DNA from: Kutzneria sp. CA-103260
Lineage (GTDB): Bacteria > Actinomycetota > Actinomycetes > Mycobacteriales > Pseudonocardiaceae
Length of the DNA: 64,000 nucleotides
Direction: 5' to 3'
Assembly: GCF_018263855.1 (NCBI RefSeq)
Contig: NZ_CP073318.1
Span: 5,146,001 to 5,210,000 of the forward strand
Part shown: one piece after another, positions 25,406-35,604 of the stretch
Layout: each line of letters begins with the position of its first letter
Position numbering within the stretch: position 1 is the stretch's first letter
Notes under the pieces: generated by a model
The model's input: the letters and a program-made list of their open reading frames with translations, nothing else
What the model was told of the DNA's origin: nothing
The model's database searches: none
Made by a program: the position numbers and the translations under genes

Positions 25406-26623
25406 GTGAAGCCGTACTGGCGACTGTGGACCGCGGACGGGCTGTCGAACCTGGCCGACGGGGTGCTGAAGACGGCGGTGCCGCTGATCGCGGTCGGCTT
25501 GACCAGGGACCCGGTGGCAGTCGCCGGCCTGGGCGTGGCCTTCACGCTGCCGTGGCTGGTGTGCGCGCTGCCGGCGGGTGCGCTGGTGGACCGGGTGGAC
25601 CGACGGCGCGCGATGCTCGCGGCCAACGCCACCAGGGGCGCATTGCTCCTGGTCATGTTCGGCGTGCACGAGCTGTGGGCGCTCTACGCGGTGGCGCTGT
25701 GCGTCGGCGTCACGGAGACGGTGTACGACACGGCGGCGCAGTCGATCGTGCCGCAGATCGTGGACCGCGACCTGCTCCCCCGGGCCAACGGCCGCCTCTA
25801 CGCGGTGGAGCTGATGGCCAACGAGTTCGCCGGCCCGCCGCTGGCCGGCCTGCTGGTGGGTGTGGGAGCCATGGCCGCCTTCGGTGCGCCGGTCGCACTG
25901 TGGGCCGCCGCCGTGGCGGTCCTGGCCACGCTGCCGGGCCGATTCAAGGTCGCACGGCCGGAGCCGACCACGCTGCGGGCCGACATCGCCGAGGGGCTGT
26001 GCTTCCTGGTCCGGCAGCCGATCCTGCGCACCTTCACGGTCGCGACCGCCCTGTTCAACCTGGCCACCAGCGCCACGTTCGCGATCCTGGTGCTCTACGC
26101 GGTCGGCCCCGGCAGCGCGATGAGCCTGAGCGAGCAGACCTACGGCGTGCTGATCGCGAGCACCGCCGCCGGCAGCCTGCTCGGCTCGCTGCTGGCCGAG
26201 CGGATCGAGCACTGGCTGGGCCGGGCCCGCGCGCTCCAGCTCTCCTACGTCGTCAGCGCCGTGACCATCGCGGTGCCGACGATGACGACCAACCCGGTCA
26301 CGGTCGGCATCGGGCTGTTCACCGGCAGTGCCGCCGTGCTGGTGACCAACATCGTGATGGTCTCGCTGCGCCAGCGAATCACCCCGGACCGGCTGCTCGG
26401 CCGACTCAACAGCACCCACCGCCTGGTCGCCTGGGGCACGAAGCCGCTCGGCGCGGCACTGGGCGGGTTTCTGGCCACGACGATCGGGGTGCGGCCGGTG
26501 TTCGCGGTGGTCGCGATCCTGCCCCTGCTGGCCCTGATCGGGCTGGTCCGAGTGAGCGATCGGCGACTGGACTCGGTCGACCGGATCTGGGCAACCGCCG
26601 AAGGTCTGGACTTCCACGGTTAA
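25406..26623 (+). CDS. MFS efflux transporter
   Basis: This 405-aa membrane protein has about 12 predicted transmembrane helices. The MFS loop motif is AGALVDRVDRRRAM between helices 2 and 3. A second-half copy of such a loop is weaker. It resembles the enterobactin-exporter-like drug efflux subgroup (MFS_3). GTG 25406 gives the typical start MKPYWRLWTADGLSNLADG. It is divergently transcribed from the ArsR-type regulator, so induction by a toxic small molecule is likely; the substrate is unknown. Confidence 0.88.
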   Translation: MKPYWRLWTADGLSNLADGVLKTAVPLIAVGLTRDPVAVAGLGVAFTLPWLVCALPAGALVDRVDRRRAMLAANATRGALLLVMFGVHELWALYAVALCVGVTETVYDTAAQSIVPQIVDRDLLPRANGRLYAVELMANEFAGPPLAGLLVGVGAMAAFGAPVALWAAAVAVLATLPGRFKVARPEPTTLRADIAEGLCFLVRQPILRTFTVATALFNLATSATFAILVLYAVGPGSAMSLSEQTYGVLIASTAAGSLLGSLLAERIEHWLGRARALQLSYVVSAVTIAVPTMTTNPVTVGIGLFTGSAAVLVTNIVMVSLRQRITPDRLLGRLNSTHRLVAWGTKPLGAALGGFLATTIGVRPVFAVVAILPLLALIGLVRVSDRRLDSVDRIWATAEGLDFHG

Positions 26624-26839
26624 CGTTGAACGCCGTTTACGGGTAGTTCGACCGGCACTGCGCGTGACAAATCGTGTTAGCGTACGCCGCAAAACCGCAG
26701 GTCAAAGCTCACATGGTGTGACCAGACGGACACCCGACGTGTGCATCTGCACACAAGTTTCGGGTGGCGCGTCCCGAACGAGTGTCAGGACTGTCTAAGA
26801 GCGCAAGACCAACTCGCCCTGCCCGAGGAGGACGGAACC

Positions 26840-28177
26840 GTGCCGAACCGGCCGCGCGACGCCGTGAACGGTCCCGACATGCCCGAGGTCGGTGTGCCGA
26901 CCCAGCGTGACAACGATGACCGGATCTGGACCGGCGAGCCGATCAGCGGCGAGCAGGCCGCCGACATCGTCAGCGCCGTGATGGTCCGCCGCGGCAGCGG
27001 GCTAGGCGGCTCGCTACGCGAGGTGGTCGGCAGACTCGAGGGCTTCCTGCGGCGACACTCCGGCCCGCTCAGCGATGTCGGCGCCATCGCGCTGGCGCTG
27101 ATGGACGTGCTGCTGGTGTCCCCCAAGGACGCCGAGCTGTACTCGCACATCCTGTCCGGCGTGGCCTGCCTCGCCCTGGTGCTGCGCCGCCGCTACCCGT
27201 TCCTGGTGCTGCTGGCCACCGTGCCCGGCTACCTCGCCGGCTGGTCCCAGCTGGCCGGCATGATCGCGCTGTACACGCTGGCCAAGAAGCGCACCTGGAA
27301 CTGGCAGACCATGGCCGGCGCGGTGCTGATGATGCTGTGCGCCTTCGTCGCCTGGCCGCTCACCAAGTTCTTCAGCCTCGGCTGGCAGGAGCAGGTGCTC
27401 AACCTGCTCTGGGCGGTGATCCTCACCGGCATGCCGCTGGCGCTGGGCCTGCTGGTCACCACCCGCAAGGAGCTCGTCAACAAGCTGACCGAGCTGGCCA
27501 TCACCCGCGAGCGCAAGCAGCACCTGCAGGCCCAGGCCATCCGGGCCGAGGAGCGCACCCGGCTGGCCCGCGAGATGCACGACGTGGTGTCCCACCAGGT
27601 CACCCTGATCGCCATGCAGGCCGGCGCGCTGAAGATGACGGTCACCGACGCCGAGTCGCGGGAGATCGCCAACACCATCCGCCGCCTGTCCACCAAGACA
27701 CTGGAGGAGCTGCGCCAGCTGGTCGGCGTGCTGCGCACCTCGGCCGACGATGACGACGGCCACCCCGACCTGACCGACCTGCGCCGCCTGGTCTCCGACT
27801 GCGGCCTGGCCGTCACGCTCAACGTGGACGGCGACCTGGAGGACATTCCGCGGCCGGTGTCCGCCGCCGCGTACCGCACCGTGCAGGAGGCGCTCACCAA
27901 CGTCGGAAAACACGCCCCGTCGGCCGCCGTGTCCGTGCTCGTCCAGGTGGGCGAGGACGAACTGGAGGTGCGGGTGCGCAACGGACGGCCCCGAGGACAG
28001 CGGACCCCTGCCCTGCCCTCCGGTGGCCATGGCCTGGTCGGACTCACCGAACGGGCCGAGCTGCTGGGAGGCAGCTGTCATGCCGAGCCGAGTCGGGACG
28101 GTGGGTTCGTGGTGACCTCACACTTCCCGCTCGCCCTGCCCGGTGTGCCGGCGCCGCAGGCTCCCCAGCACGCGTAG
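26840..28177 (+). CDS. NarL-type sensor histidine kinase, orphan
   Basis: This 445-aa kinase has four to six membrane helices (about residues 75-190) and then a HisKA_3 domain with phospho-acceptor His247 in REMHDVVSHQV. A HATPase_c domain follows, with AAYRTVQEALTNVGKHAP and GHGLVGLTERAELLGG. GTG 26840 has AGGAGGA seven bases upstream and is preferred over an upstream in-frame ATG. There is no response regulator on either side, so the partner is encoded elsewhere. A strong terminator follows within four bases of the stop. Confidence 0.9.
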   Translation: MPNRPRDAVNGPDMPEVGVPTQRDNDDRIWTGEPISGEQAADIVSAVMVRRGSGLGGSLREVVGRLEGFLRRHSGPLSDVGAIALALMDVLLVSPKDAELYSHILSGVACLALVLRRRYPFLVLLATVPGYLAGWSQLAGMIALYTLAKKRTWNWQTMAGAVLMMLCAFVAWPLTKFFSLGWQEQVLNLLWAVILTGMPLALGLLVTTRKELVNKLTELAITRERKQHLQAQAIRAEERTRLAREMHDVVSHQVTLIAMQAGALKMTVTDAESREIANTIRRLSTKTLEELRQLVGVLRTSADDDDGHPDLTDLRRLVSDCGLAVTLNVDGDLEDIPRPVSAAAYRTVQEALTNVGKHAPSAAVSVLVQVGEDELEVRVRNGRPRGQRTPALPSGGHGLVGLTERAELLGGSCHAEPSRDGGFVVTSHFPLALPGVPAPQAPQHA

Positions 28178-28180
28178 GAA

Positions 28181-28228
28181 ACGGCCGGGGAGGGGGACGC
28201 AGGCGCGGGCTTCCCCCTCCCCGGCCGT
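28181..28228. terminator. 17-bp GC-rich hairpin after the histidine kinase gene
   Basis: Arms 28181-28197 and 28212-28228 are perfectly complementary (ACGGCCGGGGAGGGGGA stem) with a 14-base loop. The hairpin starts three bases after the kinase stop codon. Confidence 0.8.
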
Positions 28229-28260
28229 GCTGAATTGCGCCGCCTCCGGCGTCGCGGGCT

Positions 28261-28377
28261 CGGCCCCTTTGGGGCCGATGCCTCACCCTTGCCGGATTTC
28301 GCCCGCCGCATCGGCTTGAGTGGCCGCGCGTGTCGGGTGGCGGCGGCCGAAATCCGGCGTGCGGGCGAAGCATCGGC
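28261..28377. repeat. Nested inverted repeats in the kinase-rbpA gap
   Basis: Outer arms GCCGATGC (28274-28281) and GCATCGGC (28370-28377) enclose inner arms GCCGGATTTCG (28291-28301) and CGAAATCCGGC (28348-28358). A separate small hairpin, CGGCCCC-TTT-GGGGCCG, lies at 28261-28277. No open reading frame with recognisable content covers this stretch, so the 294-base gap holds only secondary structure. Confidence 0.6.
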
Positions 28378-28422
28378 GGGGCCTCGCGAATCGCATCCTT
28401 GCGAAACACGCTCCGGAACGCA

Positions 28423-28460
28423 GCAAAAGTCGCCTTGCCGTCGGGCAAGGCGACTTTTGC
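28423..28460. terminator. 17-bp hairpin at the rbpA 3' end
   Basis: GCAAAAGTCGCCTTGCC (28423-28439) pairs perfectly with 28444-28460 around loop GTCG. The A/T tracts at its base allow function in both directions; it lies 12 bases beyond the rbpA stop. Confidence 0.85.
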
Positions 28461-28471
28461 TTGAATCGGAT

Positions 28472-28819
28472 CTAGAACTCGCCCTCGCGCTGGGCCCGTA
28501 GCTTGGCCAGCGCCTCGGCCAGGATCGCCTCGCCGTCCGCGTCGGAGCGCCGCTCCTTCACGTACGCCAGATGCGTCTTGTACGGCTCGTTGCGCGGTGG
28601 CGCCGGCGGGGCCTTCTCGTTCCGGCCGGCAGGAAGTCCGCAGCGCGGGCAGTCCCACGACTCCGGCTCCTCGGCCTCCAGGGCGAACGACGGGCGGGAC
28701 TCGTGGCCATTGGCGCACCAGTACGACACCCGATGCCGGGGCGCGGACTCGCCGCGCTCCGACTCGCCCATCGGGCCCGATCCGACTCGGGTACCGCGGA
28801 TCGCGTTACCGCCAGTCAT
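28472..28819 (-). CDS. rbpA: RNA polymerase-binding protein RbpA
   Basis: RbpA (115 aa) is an actinobacterial essential transcription factor that binds group 1/2 sigma factors and stabilises the open promoter complex. The N-terminal tail (GNAIRGTRVGSGPMGE) and core zinc-type residues are present: Cys35, His39, Cys57, Cys60. The sigma-interaction helix near the C-terminus (EAILAEALAKLRAQR) is also present. It sits between a bidirectional terminator and secG; the 59-base gap to secG could hold its own promoter. Confidence 0.96.
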   Translation of the reverse strand: MTGGNAIRGTRVGSGPMGESERGESAPRHRVSYWCANGHESRPSFALEAEEPESWDCPRCGLPAGRNEKAPPAPPRNEPYKTHLAYVKERRSDADGEAILAEALAKLRAQREGEF

Positions 28820-28878
28820 CGACCCTCACACTCCCACAGGACGTGGTTGAACAAACCCCAGTGACGTGAACGCGGCGC

Positions 28879-29115
28879 TCAGCCGCCGAGCTTGGCCAGC
28901 AGGCCGATGCCGATGATGCTGATCACCCAGATCGCGGCGACGAACAGGGTGATCCGGTCCAGGTTCTTCTCGACCACGCTCGACCCGGACAGGCTCGACT
29001 GCATGCCGCCGCCGAACAGCGAGGACAGACCGCCGCCACGGCCGCGGTGCAGCAGCACCAGCAGGATCAGCAGGAGGCTGGCGACGATCAGCAGGATCTG
29101 AAGGAACAGGTTCAT
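28879..29115 (-). CDS. secG: Preprotein translocase subunit SecG
   Basis: SecG (78 aa) is the small SecYEG subunit, with two membrane helices (about residues 2-20 and 54-74). Between them is the cytosolic segment HRGRGGGLSSLFGGG, typical of the family. It follows tpiA in the conserved gap-pgk-tpi-secG order, although a terminator-like hairpin separates them here, so a promoter of its own is likely. Confidence 0.95.
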   Translation of the reverse strand: MNLFLQILLIVASLLLILLVLLHRGRGGGLSSLFGGGMQSSLSGSSVVEKNLDRITLFVAAIWVISIIGIGLLAKLGG

Positions 29116-29213
29116 CTCACCCTCGCTGTAAGGCGTTTAGACGCTACAGGCTACCTGCTCCGGGCCCGGCTTCGGCGCACGGTCCGGAAAGGAATGGTCA
29201 CGGAAAACGGACA

Positions 29214-29243
29214 GGGGCCCCGCCGCGCCTGCGCCGGGGCCCC
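29214..29243. terminator. Terminator-like hairpin after tpiA
   Basis: GGGGCCCCG (29214-29222) pairs with CGGGGCCCC (29235-29243), 16 bases beyond the tpiA stop on the minus strand. Confidence 0.65.
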
Positions 29244-29259
29244 GACCTGCGACAACGAT

Positions 29260-30044
<785 letters not shown>

Positions 30045-30045
<1 letters not shown>

Positions 30046-31250
30046 CAGTCCTCCAGAACCTTCACGCCGGGCAGCTCCTTGCCCTCCAGGTACTCCAGCG
30101 ACGCGCCGCCGCCGGTGGAGATGTGCGAGAAGCCGTCCTCGGGCAGACCCAGCTGGCGCACGGCCGCGGCCGAGTCGCCGCCGCCGACCACGGTGAACGC
30201 GTCGGAGTCGACCAGCGCCTGCGCGACGGCGCGGGTGCCGCCGGCGAACGCGGCGAACTCGAACACGCCCATCGGACCGTTCCAGAACACCGTCTTGGCG
30301 TCGGCCAGCTTGGCCGCGAACAGCTCACGGGTCTTCGGGCCGATGTCCAGGCCCTCGCGGTCGGCCGGGATCGCGTCGGTGGACACGACCTCGAACGGCG
30401 CGTCCTCGGCGAAGGTGGTCGCGGCCAGCACGTCGACCGGCAGCACGAGCTCGACGCCGCGCTTGTCGGCCTCGGCCAGGAAGCCCTTGACCTGGTCGAG
30501 CTGGTCGGCCTGGAGCAGCGAGTTGCCGACCTCGTGGCCCTGGGCCTTGAGGAAGGTGTACGCCATGCCGCCGCCGATGAGCAGCCGGTCGACCTTGGTC
30601 AGCAGGTTCGCGATGACGCCGAGCTTGTCGGACACCTTCGCGCCACCGAGCACGACCACGTACGGGCGGGCCGTGTCCTCGGTGAGCTTGCGCAGCACCT
30701 CGACCTCGGCCAGCACCAGTCCGCCGGCGTAGTGCGGCAGCTTGGCGGCCACGTCGTAGACCGAGGCCTGCTTGCGGTGCACCACGCCGAAGCCGTCGGA
30801 CACGAAGGCGGCCTTGTCGCCGACCAGCGACACCAGGTCGTCGGCGAGCGCCTCGCGCTCGGCGGCGTCCTTGCTGGTCTCCCGCGCGTCGAAGCGGATG
30901 TTCTCCAGCATGGCCACGCCGCCGTCGGCCAGCGCGGACACCACGGACCGGGCCGAGTCACCGACCACGTCGGCGGCCAGCGCGACCTCGGAGCCCAGCA
31001 GCTCGCCCAGCCGGGCGGCGGCGGGGGCGAGCGAGAACTTCGGGTCCGGCTCGCCCTTGGGGCGGCCCAGGTGGGCCGTGACGACGACCCGCGCGCCGGC
31101 CTCGGTGAGGCGCCGGGCGGTGGGCAGGAAGGCCCGGATGCGGCCGTCGTCGGTGATGTTGTCGCCGTCCAGCGGGACGTTGAGGTCGGCACGTACGAGG
31201 ACGTGCCGACCCGAGACGCCCTCGGCGATCAGATCGTCGAGAGTCTTCAC
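30045..31250 (-). CDS. pgk: Phosphoglycerate kinase
   Basis: Pgk (401 aa) makes ATP from 1,3-bisphosphoglycerate. Typical segments are VLVRADLNVPLDG near residue 16, TAHLGRPKG near 58, the central VVVLGGAKVSDK and the C-terminal GGGDSAAA nucleotide loop. GTG 31250 gives the standard N-terminus (KTLDDL). The frame is open further upstream but that part only shadows gapA. It begins 14 bases after gapA and touches tpiA. Confidence 0.97.
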
Positions 31251-31264
31251 TTGCGGTTGCCCTC

Positions 31265-32269
<1,005 letters not shown>

Positions 32270-32341
32270 GGTGTGTCTCCTCGAAACTCGAACCGGTCAA
32301 ATACCGGAGCCCAGTAGATGCGGCGACGCTGCCTGCCGGCA

Positions 32342-32370
32342 ACACTAGCGTTACGAAGTAGCGCTGGTCA
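32342..32370 (-). promoter_or_regulatory. Putative gapA promoter
   Basis: Read on the minus strand, TGACCA (32365-32370), a 17-base spacer and TAGTGT (32342-32347) resemble a sigma-70-type promoter about 75 bases upstream of gapA. It is moderately similar to the consensus only. Confidence 0.4.
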
Positions 32371-32459
32371 CAGTGGTATGGCAGCTTTCTTGATCGAGCC
32401 AGCTGAGACTGCTCCGTTCGGCCCAACATCGGCCCTGAATTGTTACAGAACGGGCCGGG

Positions 32460-33212
32460 TCAGGCGCCGGTGCCGCGGATGGTGACGTCGCCCTTGATGG
32501 TGTCGGCCATGACGCTGTTGTGCACCGTGCCGTGCACCACGTTCGTCGTCTTGCCCGGGCGCGCGGGCTTGTCCGACGACGCCGCCGCGGCCGACTGGTC
32601 CTCGGCGATCATCGCCGCCAGGGTGCGGGCGTCGAAGCCGGGCACGGCGACCCAGGCCCCGGTCTTGAACTCCTTGTTGGTCACGGCCAGCTCGGTGTAG
32701 TCGCCCTTGCGCGCGACCTTGGTGTAGTCGGACCGGAAGACCGGCTGGTAGACGGCGTCGGACATGATCATCGCGGTGCTCATGGCGCCGTCCGGGCGGG
32801 CCGCGATGCAGCGGCGGGCCAGCAGCTTGAACGCCGGCGCCTCCAGCAGCCGGGCCCGGGTGATGTTGGACGGGTGGAAGCCCTCCCCGTCCGGCAGCGG
32901 CCCGACCTCCACGGCCAGCCGCAGCCGCAGCTCCAGCTTGTTCCACTTGTTGTGCTCGGCGACGATCCCGTCCAGCGCGTGGCCCAGGTCGACGACCCGG
33001 CCCAGCAGCGCGGTCGGGAAGGCGTAGAGCCAGCCGTCGCCGGTGTACTGGGTGTCGACGGCGTCGTCGCGGCTGATCCCGACCACGTCCATGCCCGCGC
33101 CGAGCAGCGCCTTGAGCACGGTCGGGACCTGGGGCAGCAGGTGCGGGGCGGTGCTCGCGGAGTCGATCACGTCCACGCCCAGCAGGACCCGGAATTCCGC
33201 GACGGTGTCCAC
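32460..33212 (-). CDS. Class III nucleotidyl cyclase-like protein
   Basis: This 250-aa cytosolic protein resembles the actinobacterial cyclase-homology family. Asp14 (LGVDVIDS) and Asp59 (YTGDGW) occupy the places of the two metal-binding Asp of class III cyclases. A LRLRLAVEVGPL strand and an RARLLEAPAFK segment follow, where the transition-state Arg/Asn would be. The C-terminal 100 or so residues (SDAVYQPVF...AWVAVPG) are family-specific. GTG 33212 has GGAGG four bases ahead. It lies 22 bases after a CRP-family gene, so the two are very likely one operon. Whether it makes a cyclic nucleotide, and which, is unknown. Confidence 0.65.
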   Translation of the reverse strand: MDTVAEFRVLLGVDVIDSASTAPHLLPQVPTVLKALLGAGMDVVGISRDDAVDTQYTGDGWLYAFPTALLGRVVDLGHALDGIVAEHNKWNKLELRLRLAVEVGPLPDGEGFHPSNITRARLLEAPAFKLLARRCIAARPDGAMSTAMIMSDAVYQPVFRSDYTKVARKGDYTELAVTNKEFKTGAWVAVPGFDARTLAAMIAEDQSAAAASSDKPARPGKTTNVVHGTVHNSVMADTIKGDVTIRGTGA

Positions 33213-33234
33213 ATGTCCTCCAGATGGCCGACGG

Positions 33235-33978
33235 TCAGGACGCACGAGTGGAGTCTGGAGGCGCGAAGTTGTCCGGTCTCCCGGAAAAGCGGGAGACATC
33301 GCCACGACCGGGCCGCCAGTCGGGATCGGCCAGGCACCGCTCCAGCAGCAGCGGGTCAGGCAGCACGTAGCTGCGCCGGCCCGTCTCCAGCAGTTTGTCG
33401 GCCCGCAGTTGCTTGAGCACGTGGTCCACGGTCTTGGCCGAGGCGGTGACGAACTGGGCGATCTCCAGCTGGGTCAGGCCCCGCACCCGCAGCCCGCCGT
33501 CCCCGGCCGGCTCGCCGCTGGACTGGGCCCAGCTCAGCAGCTGCCGCGCCACCCGCACCGACACCTCGAACGACGCGTGCAGTCGCTGCCGCTGGTCGGC
33601 CAGGACCAGCCGGTTGCTCAGCACGTCGGTGACGTGGGAGGACAGCGACGGGTGGTCGCGCAGCAGGGTCCGGAAGGTGTGCGCGTCCACGTGCACGGCC
33701 ACGCCGGGCGTGCGGGCGATCACGTCCGCGCTGCGCGGCCGCTCCCCCATCACGCCCATCTCCCCCATCAGCTCGCCCGGGCCGTAGAAACCGAGAATGG
33801 AGTCGGCGCCGTTGGAGCCGTGCAGCACGACCTTGACCTTGCCCGTCTCGATCAGCAGCACCTCGTCGGCCGGCGCGCCCTCCGCGATGAGCACGTCCCC
33901 CCGCCGGAACGGCCTGGCGCGCCCGGAGTTTCGCAGCAGGGTCCGGACCTGGTCGGCTAACCGGTGGTCCTCGGTCAT
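33235..33978 (-). CDS. CRP/FNR-family regulator with intact cyclic-nucleotide pocket
   Basis: This 247-aa protein has an N-terminal cyclic-nucleotide-binding beta barrel and a C-terminal winged helix (LTQLEIAQFVTASAKTVDHVL near residues 167-187). The phosphate-binding cassette keeps Glu73 (GEM) and Arg82-Ser83 (RPRSADV), matching the cAMP-contacting residues of E. coli CRP. No FNR-type Cys cluster is present. A 30-residue disordered tail follows the HTH. It is directly upstream of the cyclase-like gene, which may supply its ligand. It is not the housekeeping actinobacterial Crp judging by context, though sequence alone cannot exclude that. Confidence 0.88.
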   Translation of the reverse strand: MTEDHRLADQVRTLLRNSGRARPFRRGDVLIAEGAPADEVLLIETGKVKVVLHGSNGADSILGFYGPGELMGEMGVMGERPRSADVIARTPGVAVHVDAHTFRTLLRDHPSLSSHVTDVLSNRLVLADQRQRLHASFEVSVRVARQLLSWAQSSGEPAGDGGLRVRGLTQLEIAQFVTASAKTVDHVLKQLRADKLLETGRRSYVLPDPLLLERCLADPDWRPGRGDVSRFSGRPDNFAPPDSTRAS

Positions 33979-34061
33979 GTCACGTTCCCCTCAGCGACGA
34001 GCGCAGCCATGGTCTCGGCAGCGACACCGGCGCAGCAAGGTCTGGATCGGGTGGCACGACC

Positions 34062-34574
34062 TCACCTCCGGGAGTACCCGGTCTGCGCCCGCTGAATCGT
34101 CGCCACGGCCGAATCCACCGGGACGACGGCGGTGTCGATCACCAGGTGGTCCCGCTCCCACGGCTGGTACTCGCGGGCCTGGATCTGCTCCCAGGACGGC
34201 AGCGGCAGATCGGGGATGTCCACCTCGCGGGTCGCCACCCGACGCCGGTGGGCCGACTCGGCGGAGCAGACCAGCTCCACCTCCAGCAGCCCGACGCCGG
34301 CCTCCGCGGCGACGCCCAGCCACGCGTCCCGGGTCTCCCGCAGCGGGTTGACGCACTCGACGATCACGTCCAGCCCGAGCCGGAGTTGTTCCGTGGCAAG
34401 GGAGAACGCGACGGCATAGCCGACGACGCCGACCGGGTGGGTGAGCGCCGTGGTCCGCACGACGGTCGTCTCGATGGTGTCCACCCGCAGATAGGACGCC
34501 CTGGTGGCGCGCGCCAACGCGGTGGAAACCGTGGTCTTTCCCGTGGCCGGTAGCCCGCCGATCACTGTGAGCAC
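34062..34574 (-). CDS. P-loop kinase-like protein (AAA_33)
   Basis: This 170-aa protein has a Walker A loop GLPATGKTT at residues 7-15, an acidic LRVDTIE segment near 30 and a DVIVECVNPL Walker B-like strand near 70. The layout is that of zeta-toxin/gluconate-kinase-like small-molecule kinases of the AAA_33 group. GTG 34574 lies 12 bases after whiA, so it is probably the last gene of the uvrC-whiA run. The substrate is unknown. Confidence 0.75.
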   Translation of the reverse strand: MLTVIGGLPATGKTTVSTALARATRASYLRVDTIETTVVRTTALTHPVGVVGYAVAFSLATEQLRLGLDVIVECVNPLRETRDAWLGVAAEAGVGLLEVELVCSAESAHRRRVATREVDIPDLPLPSWEQIQAREYQPWERDHLVIDTAVVPVDSAVATIQRAQTGYSRR

Positions 34575-34586
34575 CGGTCAGGGATA

Positions 34587-35582
34587 TCAGACGTCGGCCT
34601 CCTCGACGTCCAACATCTCCGGAGTCACCGCCGACTCGGTGTCGGGCAGCCCCAGCTCGTGTGCCCGCTTGTCGGCCATCGCCAGCAGCCGGCGGATCCG
34701 GCCGGCCACCGCGTCCTTGGTCATCGGCGGCTCGGACAGCTGGCCCAGCTCCTCCAGCGAGGCCTGCCGGTTGCTCAGCCGCAGCCGGCCGGCGGTGACC
34801 AGGTGGTCCGGCGCGGTCGGGCCGAGGATGTCCAGCGCCCGCTCCACCCGGGCGGCCGCGGCCACCGCGGCCCGGGCCGAGCGGCGCAGGTTGGCGTCGT
34901 CGAAGTTGGCCAGCCGGTTGGCGGTGGCCCGGACCTCGCGGCGCATCCGCCGCTCCTCCCAGGCCATCACCGAGTCGTGCGCGCCCAGCCGGGTCAGCAG
35001 CGCGCCGATGGCGTCGCCGTCCCGGACGACCACGCGGTCGGCGCCGCGCACCTCCCGGGACTTGGCCTGGATGCCCATCCGCCGGGCCGCGCCGACCAGC
35101 GCCAGCGCCGCCTCCGGCCCCGGGCAGGTCACCTCCAGCGCGCTGGAGCGGCCGGGCTCGGTCAGCGAGCCGTGGGCCAGGAACGCGCCGCGCCAGGCTG
35201 CCTCGGAGTCGCAGGTGCCGCCGGACACCACCGGCGCCGGCAGCCCCCGCACCGGGCGGCCACGCGGGTCGAGCAGGCCGGTCTGCCGGGCCAGGCCCTC
35301 GCCGTCCTTGACCACGCGCACCACCCAGCGGGTGCCCTTGCGCAGCCCGCCGGAGGTCAGCACGTGCACGTCGGAGTGGTGCCCGAACAGGTCGTGGATC
35401 TCCTTGCGCAGCCGGCGCGCGGCCGAGCCGGTGTCCAGCTCGGCCTCGACCACGACCCGGCCGGCGACGATGTGCAGGCCGCCGGCGAACCGCAGCAGCG
35501 AGGAGACCTCGGCCCGTCGGCAACAGGTCTTGGCCACGGCCAGCCGGCTCAGCTCGTCCTTGACCGCGCCGGTCATCGCCAC
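34587..35582 (-). CDS. whiA: Sporulation/DNA-binding regulator WhiA
   Basis: WhiA (331 aa) is the LAGLIDADG-like transcription factor conserved in Gram-positives; in Streptomyces it is needed for sporulation septation with WhiB. The N-terminal MTGAVKDELSRL, the split homing-endonuclease-like domain (residues 20-210) and the C-terminal HTH (ASLEELGQLSEPPMTKDAVAGRIRRL) are all present. GTG 35582 has GGAGGG eight bases upstream. The usual partner yvcK lies 22 bases before it. Confidence 0.96.
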   Translation of the reverse strand: MAMTGAVKDELSRLAVAKTCCRRAEVSSLLRFAGGLHIVAGRVVVEAELDTGSAARRLRKEIHDLFGHHSDVHVLTSGGLRKGTRWVVRVVKDGEGLARQTGLLDPRGRPVRGLPAPVVSGGTCDSEAAWRGAFLAHGSLTEPGRSSALEVTCPGPEAALALVGAARRMGIQAKSREVRGADRVVVRDGDAIGALLTRLGAHDSVMAWEERRMRREVRATANRLANFDDANLRRSARAAVAAAARVERALDILGPTAPDHLVTAGRLRLSNRQASLEELGQLSEPPMTKDAVAGRIRRLLAMADKRAHELGLPDTESAVTPEMLDVEEADV

Positions 35583-35604
35583 GGGTGGGGCCCTCCGCTT
35601 CTCG

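Noticed and set aside
34062..34574. Zeta toxin of a toxin-antitoxin pair
   Set aside because: P-loop similarity only; no epsilon-type antitoxin next to it and it trails whiA on the same transcript.
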